Assembly (NCBI GenBank): GCA_964485815.1
Contig: CAZAJX010000042.1
Location: 1 to 12,287, forward strand
DNA from: SFLA01 sp964485815
GTDB taxonomy: Bacteria; Bacillota; Clostridia; Oscillospirales; CAG-382
Reading direction: 5' to 3'
DNA length: 12,287 nucleotides
In this document: one piece after another, positions 6,082 to 12,287 of the stretch
Layout of the letters: each line of letters starts with the position of its first letter
How positions within the stretch are numbered: position 1 is the first letter of the stretch
Translations under genes and position numbers: made by a program
Notes under the pieces: model-generated
What the model saw: only the letters and a program-made list of their open reading frames with translations
Databases searched by the model: none
Told to the model about the DNA's origin: nothing

Positions 6082-6522
6082 TTACTCCTTGAATTTATCT
6101 GCTTCTTCGGTTGCCATACGGTCGCATTCCTCGTTTTCGGGATGTCCGTCATGGCCCTTTATCCATACGGTATGAACGGTGTGATAGTGAATAAGCTCGT
6201 ATATTCTCTGCCACAGATCGGGGTTAAGAACCGGCTTTTTATCCGCTTTTACCCAGCCTTTTTTGCGCCAGCCCTCCAGCCAGCCCTTCTCGAGAGCATC
6301 TATAAGATACTTGGAATCGCTGCACAAGGTGATCTCACAGGCTTCCTTCAAAGCCTCCATTCCCACTATTGCCGCCATAAGTTCCATACGGTTGTTGGTG
6401 GTGCTTTTTTCGCCTCCCGAAATATGTTTTCGGTGGCCGTTGTATTCGAGTATTACCCCGTATCCTCCCGGACCGGGATTGCCGCGGCAGGCGCCGTCGG
6501 TATACATATTTACTTTTTTCAT
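6082..6522 (-). CDS. rnhA: Ribonuclease HI
   Basis: A 146-residue enzyme with all RNase HI active-site residues: D9 in YTDGACRGNPGPGG, E47 in NNRMEL, D69 in CSDSKYL and D134, plus the loop histidine H124 in IKGHDGHPEN. It cuts the RNA strand of RNA-DNA hybrids such as R-loops and primers. I chose ATG 6520-6522 because GGTGA lies 5 nt before it and MKKVNMYTDG is the usual N-terminus. A GTG at 6529-6531 would add three residues but has no Shine-Dalgarno. The upstream DnaI-like gene ends 1 bp before this ATG, so the two are probably translationally coupled. Confidence 0.95.
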   Translation of the reverse strand: MKKVNMYTDGACRGNPGPGGYGVILEYNGHRKHISGGEKSTTNNRMELMAAIVGMEALKEACEITLCSDSKYLIDALEKGWLEGWRKKGWVKADKKPVLNPDLWQRIYELIHYHTVHTVWIKGHDGHPENEECDRMATEEADKFKE

Positions 6523-6523
6523 T

Positions 6524-7453
6524 TTATTCACCGAGCTTGATAAGTCTTACGTCGTTACCCGAGAAAACGCAGGTATCAAATGAGCCCAGCAGACGGGAAT
6601 ATATACGCTCCCCGTAACGCTTCAACAGCTCTTTTCCGCCCAAATTGGTGCTTAAGACCACGGATTTTCCGTTTACAAGGCGCTGATTCAAAAGCTGATA
6701 CAGCACAGCCGCGGTATATTGGGTGGAAAATTCCGTGCCCAGATCGTCTATTATAAGCAGATCGCAGGTAAGGTATTTTGAGGTATCGTCATTTCCTCTG
6801 CCGAAACGGACGGATTCAAAAGCATCAAACACCGTCTGGGCAGATTCGTATATAACGGTATAGCCTTTGTCTATTACCTTCTGGGCAATGGCAGAGGAAA
6901 GGTGAGTTTTTCCCAAGCCCGTGCCGCCCGTAAGGAGCAGGTTTGCGCCTGTGCCGAAGTTATTGGCATAATCAAGGCAGGTGTCCAGAACATCGGACAT
7001 ATCGTCCCTGCTTTTTCCGCCGTAATATTTAAGAGAAAAGTTTTCAAAAGTCTGGTCAAGGAGCGCTTTACCCAAGCCGCTGGAAAGGTATGCGTCCACC
7101 GCGCACATTTTGATTACGCAGGAGCAAAAGGTCTTTCCGTCATAGCCCGTATCCGAGCAGACGGGGCAGGAAAAAACGGGAGTATCGTAATCCTCGGGAA
7201 TGCTGTATGACAAAAGCTTTTGACGGCGGGCTTCCTGCAGACAAAGGTTTCGTTCTTTTATGCTTTCAATCTCAGATTCGCAATTTTCGCTTCTCATTGC
7301 GCCGATAATGCGGGTGGAAACGGCGGACAACTCTTTATCTATTTCGGCTATATCGGGATATTTTTCATCCAGCGCCAAGGTCTTTTGGTATGCTTCATTA
7401 AGCGCCTTTTCACGAAGAGCACTCTTTTTTTGCATAGCCTCCGATGCTGTCAT
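6524..7453 (-). CDS. DnaC/DnaI-like AAA+ helicase loader ATPase
   Basis: A 309-residue protein. The N-terminal part is charged and helical. A zinc-type cluster follows (C96, C99, C110, C112), then an AAA+ core: Walker A GGTGLGKTH at 176-184, Walker B LLIIDDLG at 232-239, sensor-1 STN at 268-270 and an arginine-finger-like RIYSRLLG at 283-290. This is the layout of Bacillus DnaI, which loads the replicative helicase; transposon-borne IstB/DnaC proteins share the core but lack the N-terminal zinc region. Start ATG overlaps the DnaD-like stop as ATGA, with AGGAG 9 nt upstream. The DnaD neighbour supports a role in replication initiation or restart. Confidence 0.88.
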   Translation of the reverse strand: MTASEAMQKKSALREKALNEAYQKTLALDEKYPDIAEIDKELSAVSTRIIGAMRSENCESEIESIKERNLCLQEARRQKLLSYSIPEDYDTPVFSCPVCSDTGYDGKTFCSCVIKMCAVDAYLSSGLGKALLDQTFENFSLKYYGGKSRDDMSDVLDTCLDYANNFGTGANLLLTGGTGLGKTHLSSAIAQKVIDKGYTVIYESAQTVFDAFESVRFGRGNDDTSKYLTCDLLIIDDLGTEFSTQYTAAVLYQLLNQRLVNGKSVVLSTNLGGKELLKRYGERIYSRLLGSFDTCVFSGNDVRLIKLGE

Positions 7454-8346
7454 TTGCGTTCACTCCTTTTCTTTTTGGTGCGGGCAACTGCGGCGGCGAA
7501 GAATTCATCGTCATCAAAGCTTTTGCCCGTGCTTTCTTTTTGCTCTTTTTTCTCGTTTTCCGCTTTGTCCACCGCTTCCGTAGTAAGCAGGCCGTCCTTG
7601 TGCCAACGGGCGAGAATTTTGTTCATATAGCTCAGCTTTACCTCGCCGATAGAATTTATCATAATATCGTAGGCACGCTGTATAAGCTCAAAGGGCAGGT
7701 CTTTTTCTATAAACCAATCTCCCAGATACTGCTCCTCCTTGGCGGTAAGGGCACGGTCCCCCATACCGCAAAGTCTGCGGAGCTTGTACACACGCTCGTT
7801 GGCGCGGTTGCGTTTTTCAAGGTGAGATTCCAGCTTTTCGTATGTATCCACGCCCTCGGACACCAAGCCCTGAGCGGTTTTGGTAAAATATTTAAGGGCG
7901 GTCTTTCCTCGGCTTACGCAATAGGAAGCAAGGGTACACATATATTCTGCCGTAAGACCGCAATGATCGTAAAGATAAAGAAGAGAATCGTAATCAAAAC
8001 GGGTGAACATCTTGCCGTAAAGCGCCTGCAAGGATTCGCAGGCGGCGCGGAAGGCTTCGTCCTTTTGTATAGAATCCGCCACGGTGTCCGCATCGTAGAG
8101 CTGATCCCGTTTATCGGGCGCGACGGGAGTACTGCTTTGAGAATCAAAGACTACTCCTGCCCCTCTCCAAAAAGATACTGCGGCGCGGAAGACCTCTTCC
8201 GAAACCCCCAAATCCTTTGCTCCGTCGGAAACGGTGTATTTATCCTTTGCGCAGAGATACAACGCTACCGCAAGCTCATCACGGGTAGCGCCTGATATTA
8301 CCGCAGATATATTCGCAGGGAATTTTTTTGCCGCGTTATCGCTCAT
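7450..8346 (-). CDS. DnaD-domain primosome protein
   Basis: A 298-residue protein. Residues 1-75 could be a winged-helix-like N-terminus. Two DnaB_2/DnaD-type helical domains follow, about 98-175 and 195-256. The second ends in YMNKILARW (240-248), the YxxxIxxxW motif needed for DNA binding in DnaD and DnaB of Bacillus. The C-terminus is charged: an acidic KSFDDDEFF patch, then KKKRSERK. Such proteins remodel origin or stalled-fork DNA and recruit the helicase loader, which is encoded immediately downstream with an ATGA overlap. Start ATG has AGAGG 5 nt upstream. Whether it acts as DnaD or DnaB in the Bacillus sense cannot be told from sequence alone. Confidence 0.86.
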   Translation of the reverse strand: MSDNAAKKFPANISAVISGATRDELAVALYLCAKDKYTVSDGAKDLGVSEEVFRAAVSFWRGAGVVFDSQSSTPVAPDKRDQLYDADTVADSIQKDEAFRAACESLQALYGKMFTRFDYDSLLYLYDHCGLTAEYMCTLASYCVSRGKTALKYFTKTAQGLVSEGVDTYEKLESHLEKRNRANERVYKLRRLCGMGDRALTAKEEQYLGDWFIEKDLPFELIQRAYDIMINSIGEVKLSYMNKILARWHKDGLLTTEAVDKAENEKKEQKESTGKSFDDDEFFAAAVARTKKKRSERK

Positions 8347-8358
8347 TACGTCCTCTTT

Positions 8359-8805
8359 TCAGGAAACGAGTCCGCTTTGTGGAAGCACGGAAAAGGACAT
8401 TTTCGTATGCTCCGCCAGATTGCCGACTATCTCCACAGTATAGTCAATATCTATTTTTCCGCCCTGCTCGGTAAGTCCGTTACGCAGGGATTTGGTGTTT
8501 ACCTTAATATGCATAGGCATATTTCCGTTGTGGTAAACGCAGGAATAGCTTTTTTCCGTGTCAAACACCATAAGAGAATTGAAATCTCCTATCTTGTTGA
8601 CGGAAACCAGATTTTTACCCAGAGATGATACGGTGGTTACCGTATCCGTTTCCTCCTCGGAGAAAACGCAGGTAAAGCCCTTTCTTGTACGGGAAAGGTA
8701 GCCGTTTACCGTAGCGGTGCGCACCTCTGTACGGGGATTATCTATATGCAGAGGATCGTGGCTTTTGCGCTCGGTCTTTATGTTTACTGTTACGGGAATC
8801 TTCAT
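8359..8805 (-). CDS. DUF1934 (YwiB-like) small beta-barrel protein
   Basis: A 148-residue protein rich in alternating strands (GFTCVFSEEETDTVTTV, NSLMVFDTEKSYSCVYHNG, GGKIDIDYTVEIVG), ending in MSFSVLP. This matches the DUF1934 family, whose Bacillus member YwiB has a calycin-like barrel; no function is established. No signal peptide or membrane segment is seen, so it is probably cytoplasmic. It starts 4 bp after the murI stop and has no Shine-Dalgarno, which suggests translation by ribosomes finishing murI. Confidence 0.75.
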   Translation of the reverse strand: MKIPVTVNIKTERKSHDPLHIDNPRTEVRTATVNGYLSRTRKGFTCVFSEEETDTVTTVSSLGKNLVSVNKIGDFNSLMVFDTEKSYSCVYHNGNMPMHIKVNTKSLRNGLTEQGGKIDIDYTVEIVGNLAEHTKMSFSVLPQSGLVS

Positions 8806-8809
8806 AGGT

Positions 8810-9607
8810 TTAATAATTGTTGATATCTATAACCGTTACGTCGGAAACGGGAGCGTGGAAAAAGCGGTGTGCGCTTTCGGAAAAGCTCTCCACTCCGTCG
8901 GAAACGTAATATTTGCCCTTTCCGCCGCCCTGAATATCTTGGCGGCTTGATACTATAAGCATATCCTTTAATTCCGAAACCGCCTCCGCACCGGAGGAAA
9001 TCAGCACGCTGTCAGGCAGGAAATAGGATATGACCTCCGAAAGCAGAGGATAATGTGTGCAGCCCAATATTACCGCATCGGGACGCATATCCGCCACGGG
9101 AGAAAGATACTCACGGGCGATCTCCAAAGCGGGAATATGGTTTACGGAGGTATAGCCGTTTTCCGCAAGGGAAACGAACATAGGGCAGGCAACGCTTACC
9201 ACGTCATTACATCCGTTTTTATTAAGAGCTTTTTCAAAGGCACCGCTTTTAATGGTTGCGGGAGTGCCCAGCACGAGAACTCTGCCCCTGCCGCTTTTGG
9301 CAATAGACGCCGCTTTTTTCGCCGCACCCTCCACCACGCCCACTATGGGCAGGTCAAAGTGTTCCCTGAGGGTGTCCAAAGCGTTGGTGCTCACGGTGCC
9401 GCAGGCGGCGAGTATGGAGGTAACACCTTGGGACACGAGAAAACGGCAGTCCTGCAAAGCATAAGAGCGTATAGTGTCCACGCTGCGCGTGCCGTAAGGA
9501 ATACGGGCAGTATCGCCGAAATAGACGAAGTCCGCTCGGGGAAGCACCTTGCGCAGCTCGGCAACAGCGGTGAGTCCTCCCAAGCCCGAATCAAAAATTC
9601 CTATCAT
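8810..9607 (-). CDS. murI: Glutamate racemase
   Basis: A 265-residue cytoplasmic enzyme that makes D-glutamate for peptidoglycan. It has FDSGLGGLT at residues 5-13, FGDTARIPYG at 30-39, the first catalytic cysteine C69 in AACGTVSTN and the second, C183, in GCTHYPLL. The first cysteine motif has glycine where the classic form reads ACNTAS; the cysteine and nearby threonine are kept, so activity is expected. Its ATG overlaps the ddl stop as ATGA, and GAGG lies 7 nt upstream inside ddl. Confidence 0.95.
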   Translation of the reverse strand: MIGIFDSGLGGLTAVAELRKVLPRADFVYFGDTARIPYGTRSVDTIRSYALQDCRFLVSQGVTSILAACGTVSTNALDTLREHFDLPIVGVVEGAAKKAASIAKSGRGRVLVLGTPATIKSGAFEKALNKNGCNDVVSVACPMFVSLAENGYTSVNHIPALEIAREYLSPVADMRPDAVILGCTHYPLLSEVISYFLPDSVLISSGAEAVSELKDMLIVSSRQDIQGGGKGKYYVSDGVESFSESAHRFFHAPVSDVTVIDINNY

Positions 9608-10659
9608 AGCTTTTCCTCACAGGAGTTCTCTATAAGCTTTTCTATAAGGGCGGAATAGCTGTAACCGCACTTGCCCATAAGGCCGGGATACATACTTATG
9701 GGAGTAAAGCCGGGAATGGTGTTGATCTCGTTAAAATACAACACGTCGTTTTCATCAAGGAAAAAGTCCACTCTTGAAAGTCCCGCGCAATCCAGAACGC
9801 GGTATATTTTTTCCGCGCAGGTACGGATAGTATCGGAAAGAGTATCCGAAATGCGGGCAGGAACGTAATAGCTGGCGGTATCGGAAACGTATTTGGTTTC
9901 GTAATCGTAAAAATCGGCGCCGGGGGCTATCTCTCCGCAAACGGAAGCAACAGCGTTTTTATTCCCCAGCATGGCAACCTCGATCTCACGGGCGTTTTTA
10001 ACACCGGTTTCAACCAATACTTTATAATCGTTATCGAATGCAACCTCAAATCCCTTTATAAGCTCTTCACGGTTATTGGCTTTGGTTATGCCTACGGAAG
10101 AGCCTGCGTTGGCGGGCTTTACGAACATAGGGTAAGAAAGATTTTCCTCACATTCCTTTACCGCGTTCTCCACGCAAAAGCCGTTTTTACGGAAGAAAAC
10201 GTAAGGAACCACGGGAATGCCCACTTTTTCGCAAAGGATCTTGGTGGTGACCTTATCCATACATACGGCGGAGGAATAGGTATTACAGCCCACGTAAGGA
10301 ATGCCCGCAAGAGCAAGAAGTCCCTGCATAGTGCCGTCCTCACCGTTTTTGCCGTGAAGCACGGGGAACACCGCGTCTATACGGATAACCGTACCGTCCT
10401 CAAGCAGTATGCCGTGGTGGGTCTTTGAAGGGGAGATAACGGCGGGAGTGAGAAATTCCGCTTTTTTATCCCACGTGTGGTTACGCATACTGTCGGTATC
10501 GCCGTTATAGAGATACCATTTTCCGTCCTGCGTGATACCCAAAAGGCACACGTCGTAAACCTCTTTATTTATATTGTCAGCCACGCACGCCGCAGAAACG
10601 CAGGAAACGGCGTATTCGCTGGAAACACCGCCGAAAAGAAGGGCTACTGTTTTTTTCAT
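9604..10659 (-). CDS. ddl: D-alanine--D-alanine ligase
   Basis: A 351-residue ATP-grasp enzyme. The N-terminal LFGGVSSEYAVS contains E15 for the first D-Ala. HGKNGEDGTMQG is at 102-113, the ATP-grasp lysine region KPANAGSSVGI at 181-191, FYDYETKY at 250-257, RVDFF at 296-300 and the metal-binding NEINTIPGFT at 310-319. FYDYETKY is the form seen in D-Ala-D-Ala ligases and differs from D-Ala-D-lactate ligases of VanA type, so vancomycin resistance is not suggested. I chose ATG 10657-10659 (MKKTVALLFGG). A TTG two codons upstream (10663-10665) is the alternative and lies closer (5 nt) to the AAGGAG at 10671-10676. The SIR2 stop is 8 bp before the chosen ATG. Confidence 0.94.
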   Translation of the reverse strand: MKKTVALLFGGVSSEYAVSCVSAACVADNINKEVYDVCLLGITQDGKWYLYNGDTDSMRNHTWDKKAEFLTPAVISPSKTHHGILLEDGTVIRIDAVFPVLHGKNGEDGTMQGLLALAGIPYVGCNTYSSAVCMDKVTTKILCEKVGIPVVPYVFFRKNGFCVENAVKECEENLSYPMFVKPANAGSSVGITKANNREELIKGFEVAFDNDYKVLVETGVKNAREIEVAMLGNKNAVASVCGEIAPGADFYDYETKYVSDTASYYVPARISDTLSDTIRTCAEKIYRVLDCAGLSRVDFFLDENDVLYFNEINTIPGFTPISMYPGLMGKCGYSYSALIEKLIENSCEEKL

Positions 10660-10667
10660 TTTCAAAA

Positions 10668-11372
10668 TTACTCCTTCAAAAGCTTTCCCATTACTTCCCC
10701 GATATTTTCCCGTATGATCAGATCCGCCATACTGTCTGCGGGGGTGGGAGATTTATTTATGAGAACAAGATATTTTCCGCAAAAATAGTTTATAAGTCCT
10801 GCGGCGGGATAAACCGCCAAGGAAGTACCGCCGACGATAAGCGTATCACAACGGGAAATATCCGATACAGCGGAATACATTGTCTTGCTGTCAAGGGGTT
10901 CTTCGTACAGCACCACGTCAGGCTTTACGATACCGCCGCATTCGCACACAGGAACCTTATCCGAAGAGAGTATATGCTCTACCCCGTAAAATTTGCCACA
11001 GCGGGTGCAGTAGTTTCTGTGCACCGAGCCGTGAAGCTCGTACACCTTCTCGCTTCCTGCCGCCTGATGCAAGCCGTCTATATTCTGTGTGATTACCGAA
11101 AGCAGTTTTCCCTGCTTTTCCAAAAGCGCAAGGGCTTTGTGGGCGTTGTTGGGAAGTGCGTGAGGATATATCATCTTGGTGCGGTAAAATTCATAAAACC
11201 TTTCGGGGTGGGAAACAAAATAGCTGTGGCTTATCATTTGCTCGGGCACAAGACCGTACAAGCCGCCCTCACCGCGGAAATCGGGAATACCGCTTTCAGT
11301 TGACACGCCGGCGCCGCCGAAAAACACAATGCGTGAAGAATCTTCAATTATTTCCAAAAAACGGTCTGTCAA
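10668..11372 (-). CDS. SIR2-family NAD-dependent protein deacylase
   Basis: A 234-residue sirtuin. Visible are GAGVS at residues 20-24, GIPDFR at 28-33, TQNIDGLH at 95-102, catalytic H114 in ELHGS, four zinc cysteines (C122, C125, C143, C145) and GGTSLAVYPA at 181-190. It removes acyl groups from lysines with NAD as co-substrate, giving nicotinamide and O-acyl-ADP-ribose. The preferred acyl group cannot be read from sequence. The length and zinc site fit a housekeeping CobB-type sirtuin, not the SIR2 NADase domains of phage defence. Start is TTG 11370-11372 with GGGAGG 9 nt upstream; there is no ATG before the GAG motif. It leads the eight-gene unit, an unusual partner for ddl and murI. Confidence 0.92.
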   Translation of the reverse strand: MTDRFLEIIEDSSRIVFFGGAGVSTESGIPDFRGEGGLYGLVPEQMISHSYFVSHPERFYEFYRTKMIYPHALPNNAHKALALLEKQGKLLSVITQNIDGLHQAAGSEKVYELHGSVHRNYCTRCGKFYGVEHILSSDKVPVCECGGIVKPDVVLYEEPLDSKTMYSAVSDISRCDTLIVGGTSLAVYPAAGLINYFCGKYLVLINKSPTPADSMADLIIRENIGEVMGKLLKE

Positions 11373-11404
11373 CGTGTCCTACCTCCCGAAAAGGATTTTT
11401 TAGC

Positions 11405-11432
11405 ATTATATTGTAACATAAAAGAGCGTGAA
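11405..11432 (-). promoter_or_regulatory. Promoter of the SIR2-ddl-murI-dnaD unit
   Basis: On the minus strand, an exact TATAAT (11405-11410) is preceded by a 16-bp spacer and TTCACG (11427-11432), a weak -35 matching four of six positions. It lies about 33 nt before the TTG start of SIR2. No other strong promoter was seen within the unit, whose genes are 14 bp apart or less. Confidence 0.6.
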
Positions 11433-11477
11433 TTGTAAAGTATAAAAAAAGAAAAATGATGTCTTTTTTGAAATATA

Positions 11478-11506
11478 TTGACATTTTTCCTTTTTTGGCA
11501 CATAAT
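11478..11506 (+). promoter_or_regulatory. Promoter of the small lipoprotein gene
   Basis: An exact TTGACA (11478-11483), a 17-bp spacer and CATAAT (11501-11506, five of six) lie 31 nt before the GTG start. The block resembles the pflB promoter beyond the hexamers. Confidence 0.75.
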
Positions 11507-11536
11507 TAAGGTACATATTTTACGGGAGGGAACGCC

Positions 11537-11869
11537 GTGCGTAAACTTACTGCTGTCCTGCTTATCGCCCTTACGCTCCTTTGCGGATGCAGAAAAACGG
11601 ATATTGTGCTGGAAGACACCGTCTGGAAATACGGTAATGACGTTATAATATATTTTTATGCCGACGGAAGCGGAAAACTGGACGTGGACGGATTAAAGCT
11701 GGATTTTACCTATGAAACGGACGGAGAAAATCTTACCGTCTGCTGTACCCACGAAAACATCGCCTACAATTACGGATTGGATACCCTGCCCTTCTTCGGA
11801 GTGAATTCCATCTCTGCCGAAGACGGATATCTTTACGTGGGAGCGTGGGAGCTTATCCAAGTAAAATAG
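11537..11869 (+). CDS. Small predicted lipoprotein of unknown function
   Basis: A 110-residue protein with a short signal peptide (MRKLTAVLLIALTLL) and a lipobox-like LCGC, so C18 would be lipidated and the protein anchored outside the membrane. The mature part of about 92 residues is strand-rich and aromatic (VWKYGNDVIIYFYADGSGK, LKLDFTYETDG, YLYVGAWELI). The pattern resembles small lipocalin-like domains common in clostridial lipoproteins, but I do not recognise a named family with confidence. GTG start with GGGAGGG 6 nt upstream; own promoter at 11478-11506. No terminator is evident between it and the pflB promoter 13 bp on. Confidence 0.8.
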   Translation: MRKLTAVLLIALTLLCGCRKTDIVLEDTVWKYGNDVIIYFYADGSGKLDVDGLKLDFTYETDGENLTVCCTHENIAYNYGLDTLPFFGVNSISAEDGYLYVGAWELIQVK

Positions 11870-11880
11870 TGAAAATTCAC
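11869..11880. repeat. Short inverted repeat abutting the pflB -35
   Basis: GTGAAAATTCAC has 5-bp arms around two central bases. It begins at the last base of the lipoprotein stop codon and ends one base before the -35. It is too short for a terminator and has no T run at the right distance, so a regulator site is the more attractive reading. It does not resemble the Rex consensus. Confidence 0.35.
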
Positions 11881-11881
11881 A

Positions 11882-11910
11882 TTGACATTTTTGCTTCGGT
11901 AGGATATAAT
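11882..11910 (+). promoter_or_regulatory. Consensus sigma-A promoter of pflB
   Basis: TTGACA (11882-11887), a 17-bp spacer and TATAAT (11905-11910) match the consensus exactly. Transcription should begin near 11917, just before the riboswitch P1 stem, leaving a leader of about 155 nt before pflB. A strong constitutive promoter fits control at the level of termination. Confidence 0.92.
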
Positions 11911-11920
11911 TAACTTAAGA

Positions 11921-11996
11921 TCTTTACATAACTGACGGATTTCGCGGATACACCGCGGGGGAGTGTAAAGAGATATACAAGCCGACCGTCTGGGCA
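11921..11996 (+). ncRNA. ZTP/ZMP riboswitch aptamer (pfl motif)
   Basis: The fold can be traced by hand. P1 is TCTTTACA (11921-11928) with TGTAAAGA (11964-11971). The joining segment ACTGACGGA corresponds to the conserved ACTGGCGAA. P2 is CGCGG (11943-11947) with CCGCG (11953-11957), followed at once by the signature GGGGAG (11958-11963). A linker leads to GCC at 11981 and the 3' domain CCGTCTGGGCA. The family pseudoknot is kept as GACGG (11934-11938) with CCGTC (11986-11990), replacing the canonical GGCG/CGCC with compensating changes. This RNA class binds ZTP or ZMP, which build up when 10-formyl-tetrahydrofolate is short, and turns genes on. Its place before pflB is the setting that gave the motif its name. 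Confidence 0.93.
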
Positions 11997-12035
11997 AGAT
12001 CAATTCATTACAGAACTGATTTTGCCCGTTTTTTT
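11992..12035 (+). terminator. Riboswitch-controlled intrinsic terminator before pflB
   Basis: GGGCAAGATCA (11992-12002) pairs with TGATTTTGCCC (12017-12027) over 11 bp with one G-U pair. The top can extend by TTC/GAA (12004-12006 with 12013-12015), and seven T follow at 12029-12035. Its 5' arm starts with the GGGC that also closes the 3' domain of the aptamer. Ligand binding should therefore compete with terminator formation, an ON switch. The leader continues for 36 nt to the pflB start. Confidence 0.92.
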
Positions 12036-12071
12036 ATTTTTTCGGGCGAAATCGAAAAAAGGAGAAAGAAA

Positions 12072-12287
12072 ATGGAACACGTTAATTGGACCGGTTTTAA
12101 ACCCGGAATCTGGCAAGAGGAAATAAACGTAAGAGATTTTATACAGACAAACTACAAAGAATATACGGGGGATGCCGATTTTCTTGAAACCGCAACGGAG
12201 CGCACGAGTGCCCTTATGGCAAAGGTGCAAGAGCTGTTTGCGCAAGAGCGCCGCAAAGGCGGTGTTTTGGATATAGATACCGAAACC
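12072..12287 (+). CDS. pflB: Formate acetyltransferase (pyruvate formate-lyase), first 72 codons
   Basis: Only the N-terminus is in the window. WTGFKPGIWQEEINVRDFIQ, TNYKEYTGDADFLETATERT and VLDIDTET follow the opening of PflB from many bacteria. The enzyme is a glycyl-radical protein that splits pyruvate with CoA into acetyl-CoA and formate under anoxia; the catalytic cysteines and the glycyl-radical site lie beyond the window. ATG 12072-12074 has AAGGAG 7 nt upstream. The riboswitch directly before it links expression to one-carbon supply, since formate feeds 10-formyl-tetrahydrofolate. An activase gene (pflA) often follows, but it cannot be seen here. Confidence 0.95.
   Translation, partial: MEHVNWTGFKPGIWQEEINVRDFIQTNYKEYTGDADFLETATERTSALMAKVQELFAQERRKGGVLDIDTET

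Noticed and set aside
5336..6175. A 279-codon plus-strand open frame opposite the PHP hydrolase
   Set aside because: No ribosome binding site or family motif. The minus strand carries all PHP metal-site motifs, so this is a shadow frame.
7444..8295. A 283-codon plus-strand open frame opposite the DnaD-like gene
   Set aside because: No recognisable domain and no start signal; the opposite strand has the DnaD motifs and gene-to-gene overlaps.
9604..10659. Possible vancomycin-resistance-type D-Ala-D-Lac ligase
   Set aside because: The FYDYETKY segment is the D-Ala-D-Ala form, and no vanH, vanX or vanS/R-like genes are nearby.
10668..11372. SIR2 protein as part of an antiphage defence system
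   Set aside because: It is a short, complete sirtuin with four zinc cysteines and the catalytic His, in a housekeeping unit; no partner defence gene is present.

Overview
The window looks like chromosomal core DNA of a low- to mid-GC Firmicute of the Clostridia type. The signs are a SpoVT-like sporulation regulator, a DnaD/DnaI-type helicase-loading pair, two TTG starts and one GTG start behind strong Shine-Dalgarno sites, a pyruvate formate-lyase gene under a ZTP (pfl) riboswitch, and near-consensus sigma-A promoters in AT-rich gaps. I see no prophage, insertion sequence, CRISPR array, tRNA or rRNA.

Layout. (1) 1-313, minus: the start of rplM (ribosomal protein L13), cut by the window edge, with a consensus promoter at 359-386. 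(2) 544-1975, plus: a TtcA-like tRNA thiolase overlapping a ComF-like phosphoribosyltransferase. (3) 1982-2160: an array of three 44-bp tandem hairpin/T-run units plus a fourth hairpin between convergent transcription units. (4) 2170-4409, minus: a fused double-domain DUF1538 membrane protein followed by two different P-II-like proteins. Its promoter carries a perfect 12-bp palindrome between -35 and -10. (5) 4699-5232, plus: SpoVT-like AbrB-family regulator with a terminator shared with the next, convergent unit. (6) 5273-11372, minus: a tightly packed eight-gene unit reading SIR2 deacylase, ddl, murI, DUF1934, DnaD-like, DnaI-like, RNase HI, PHP hydrolase. (7) 11537-11869, plus: a small unrecognised lipoprotein. 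(8) 11882-12287, plus: consensus promoter, ZTP riboswitch with overlapping terminator, and the first 72 codons of pflB.

How the parts work together. The eight-gene unit joins peptidoglycan precursor supply (D-Glu from MurI, D-Ala-D-Ala from Ddl) with replication initiation or restart (DnaD-like, DnaI-like, RNase HI), led by an NAD-dependent deacylase. The DUF1538/P-II unit looks like a membrane transporter with its own small trimeric regulators, and is the least characterised system here. At the right end, Z nucleotides (a signal of 10-formyl-tetrahydrofolate shortage) probably let transcription proceed into pflB, whose product makes formate. The most interesting points are the DUF1538/P-II cassette with its palindromic promoter, the tandem terminator array, and the riboswitch with a covarying pseudoknot.
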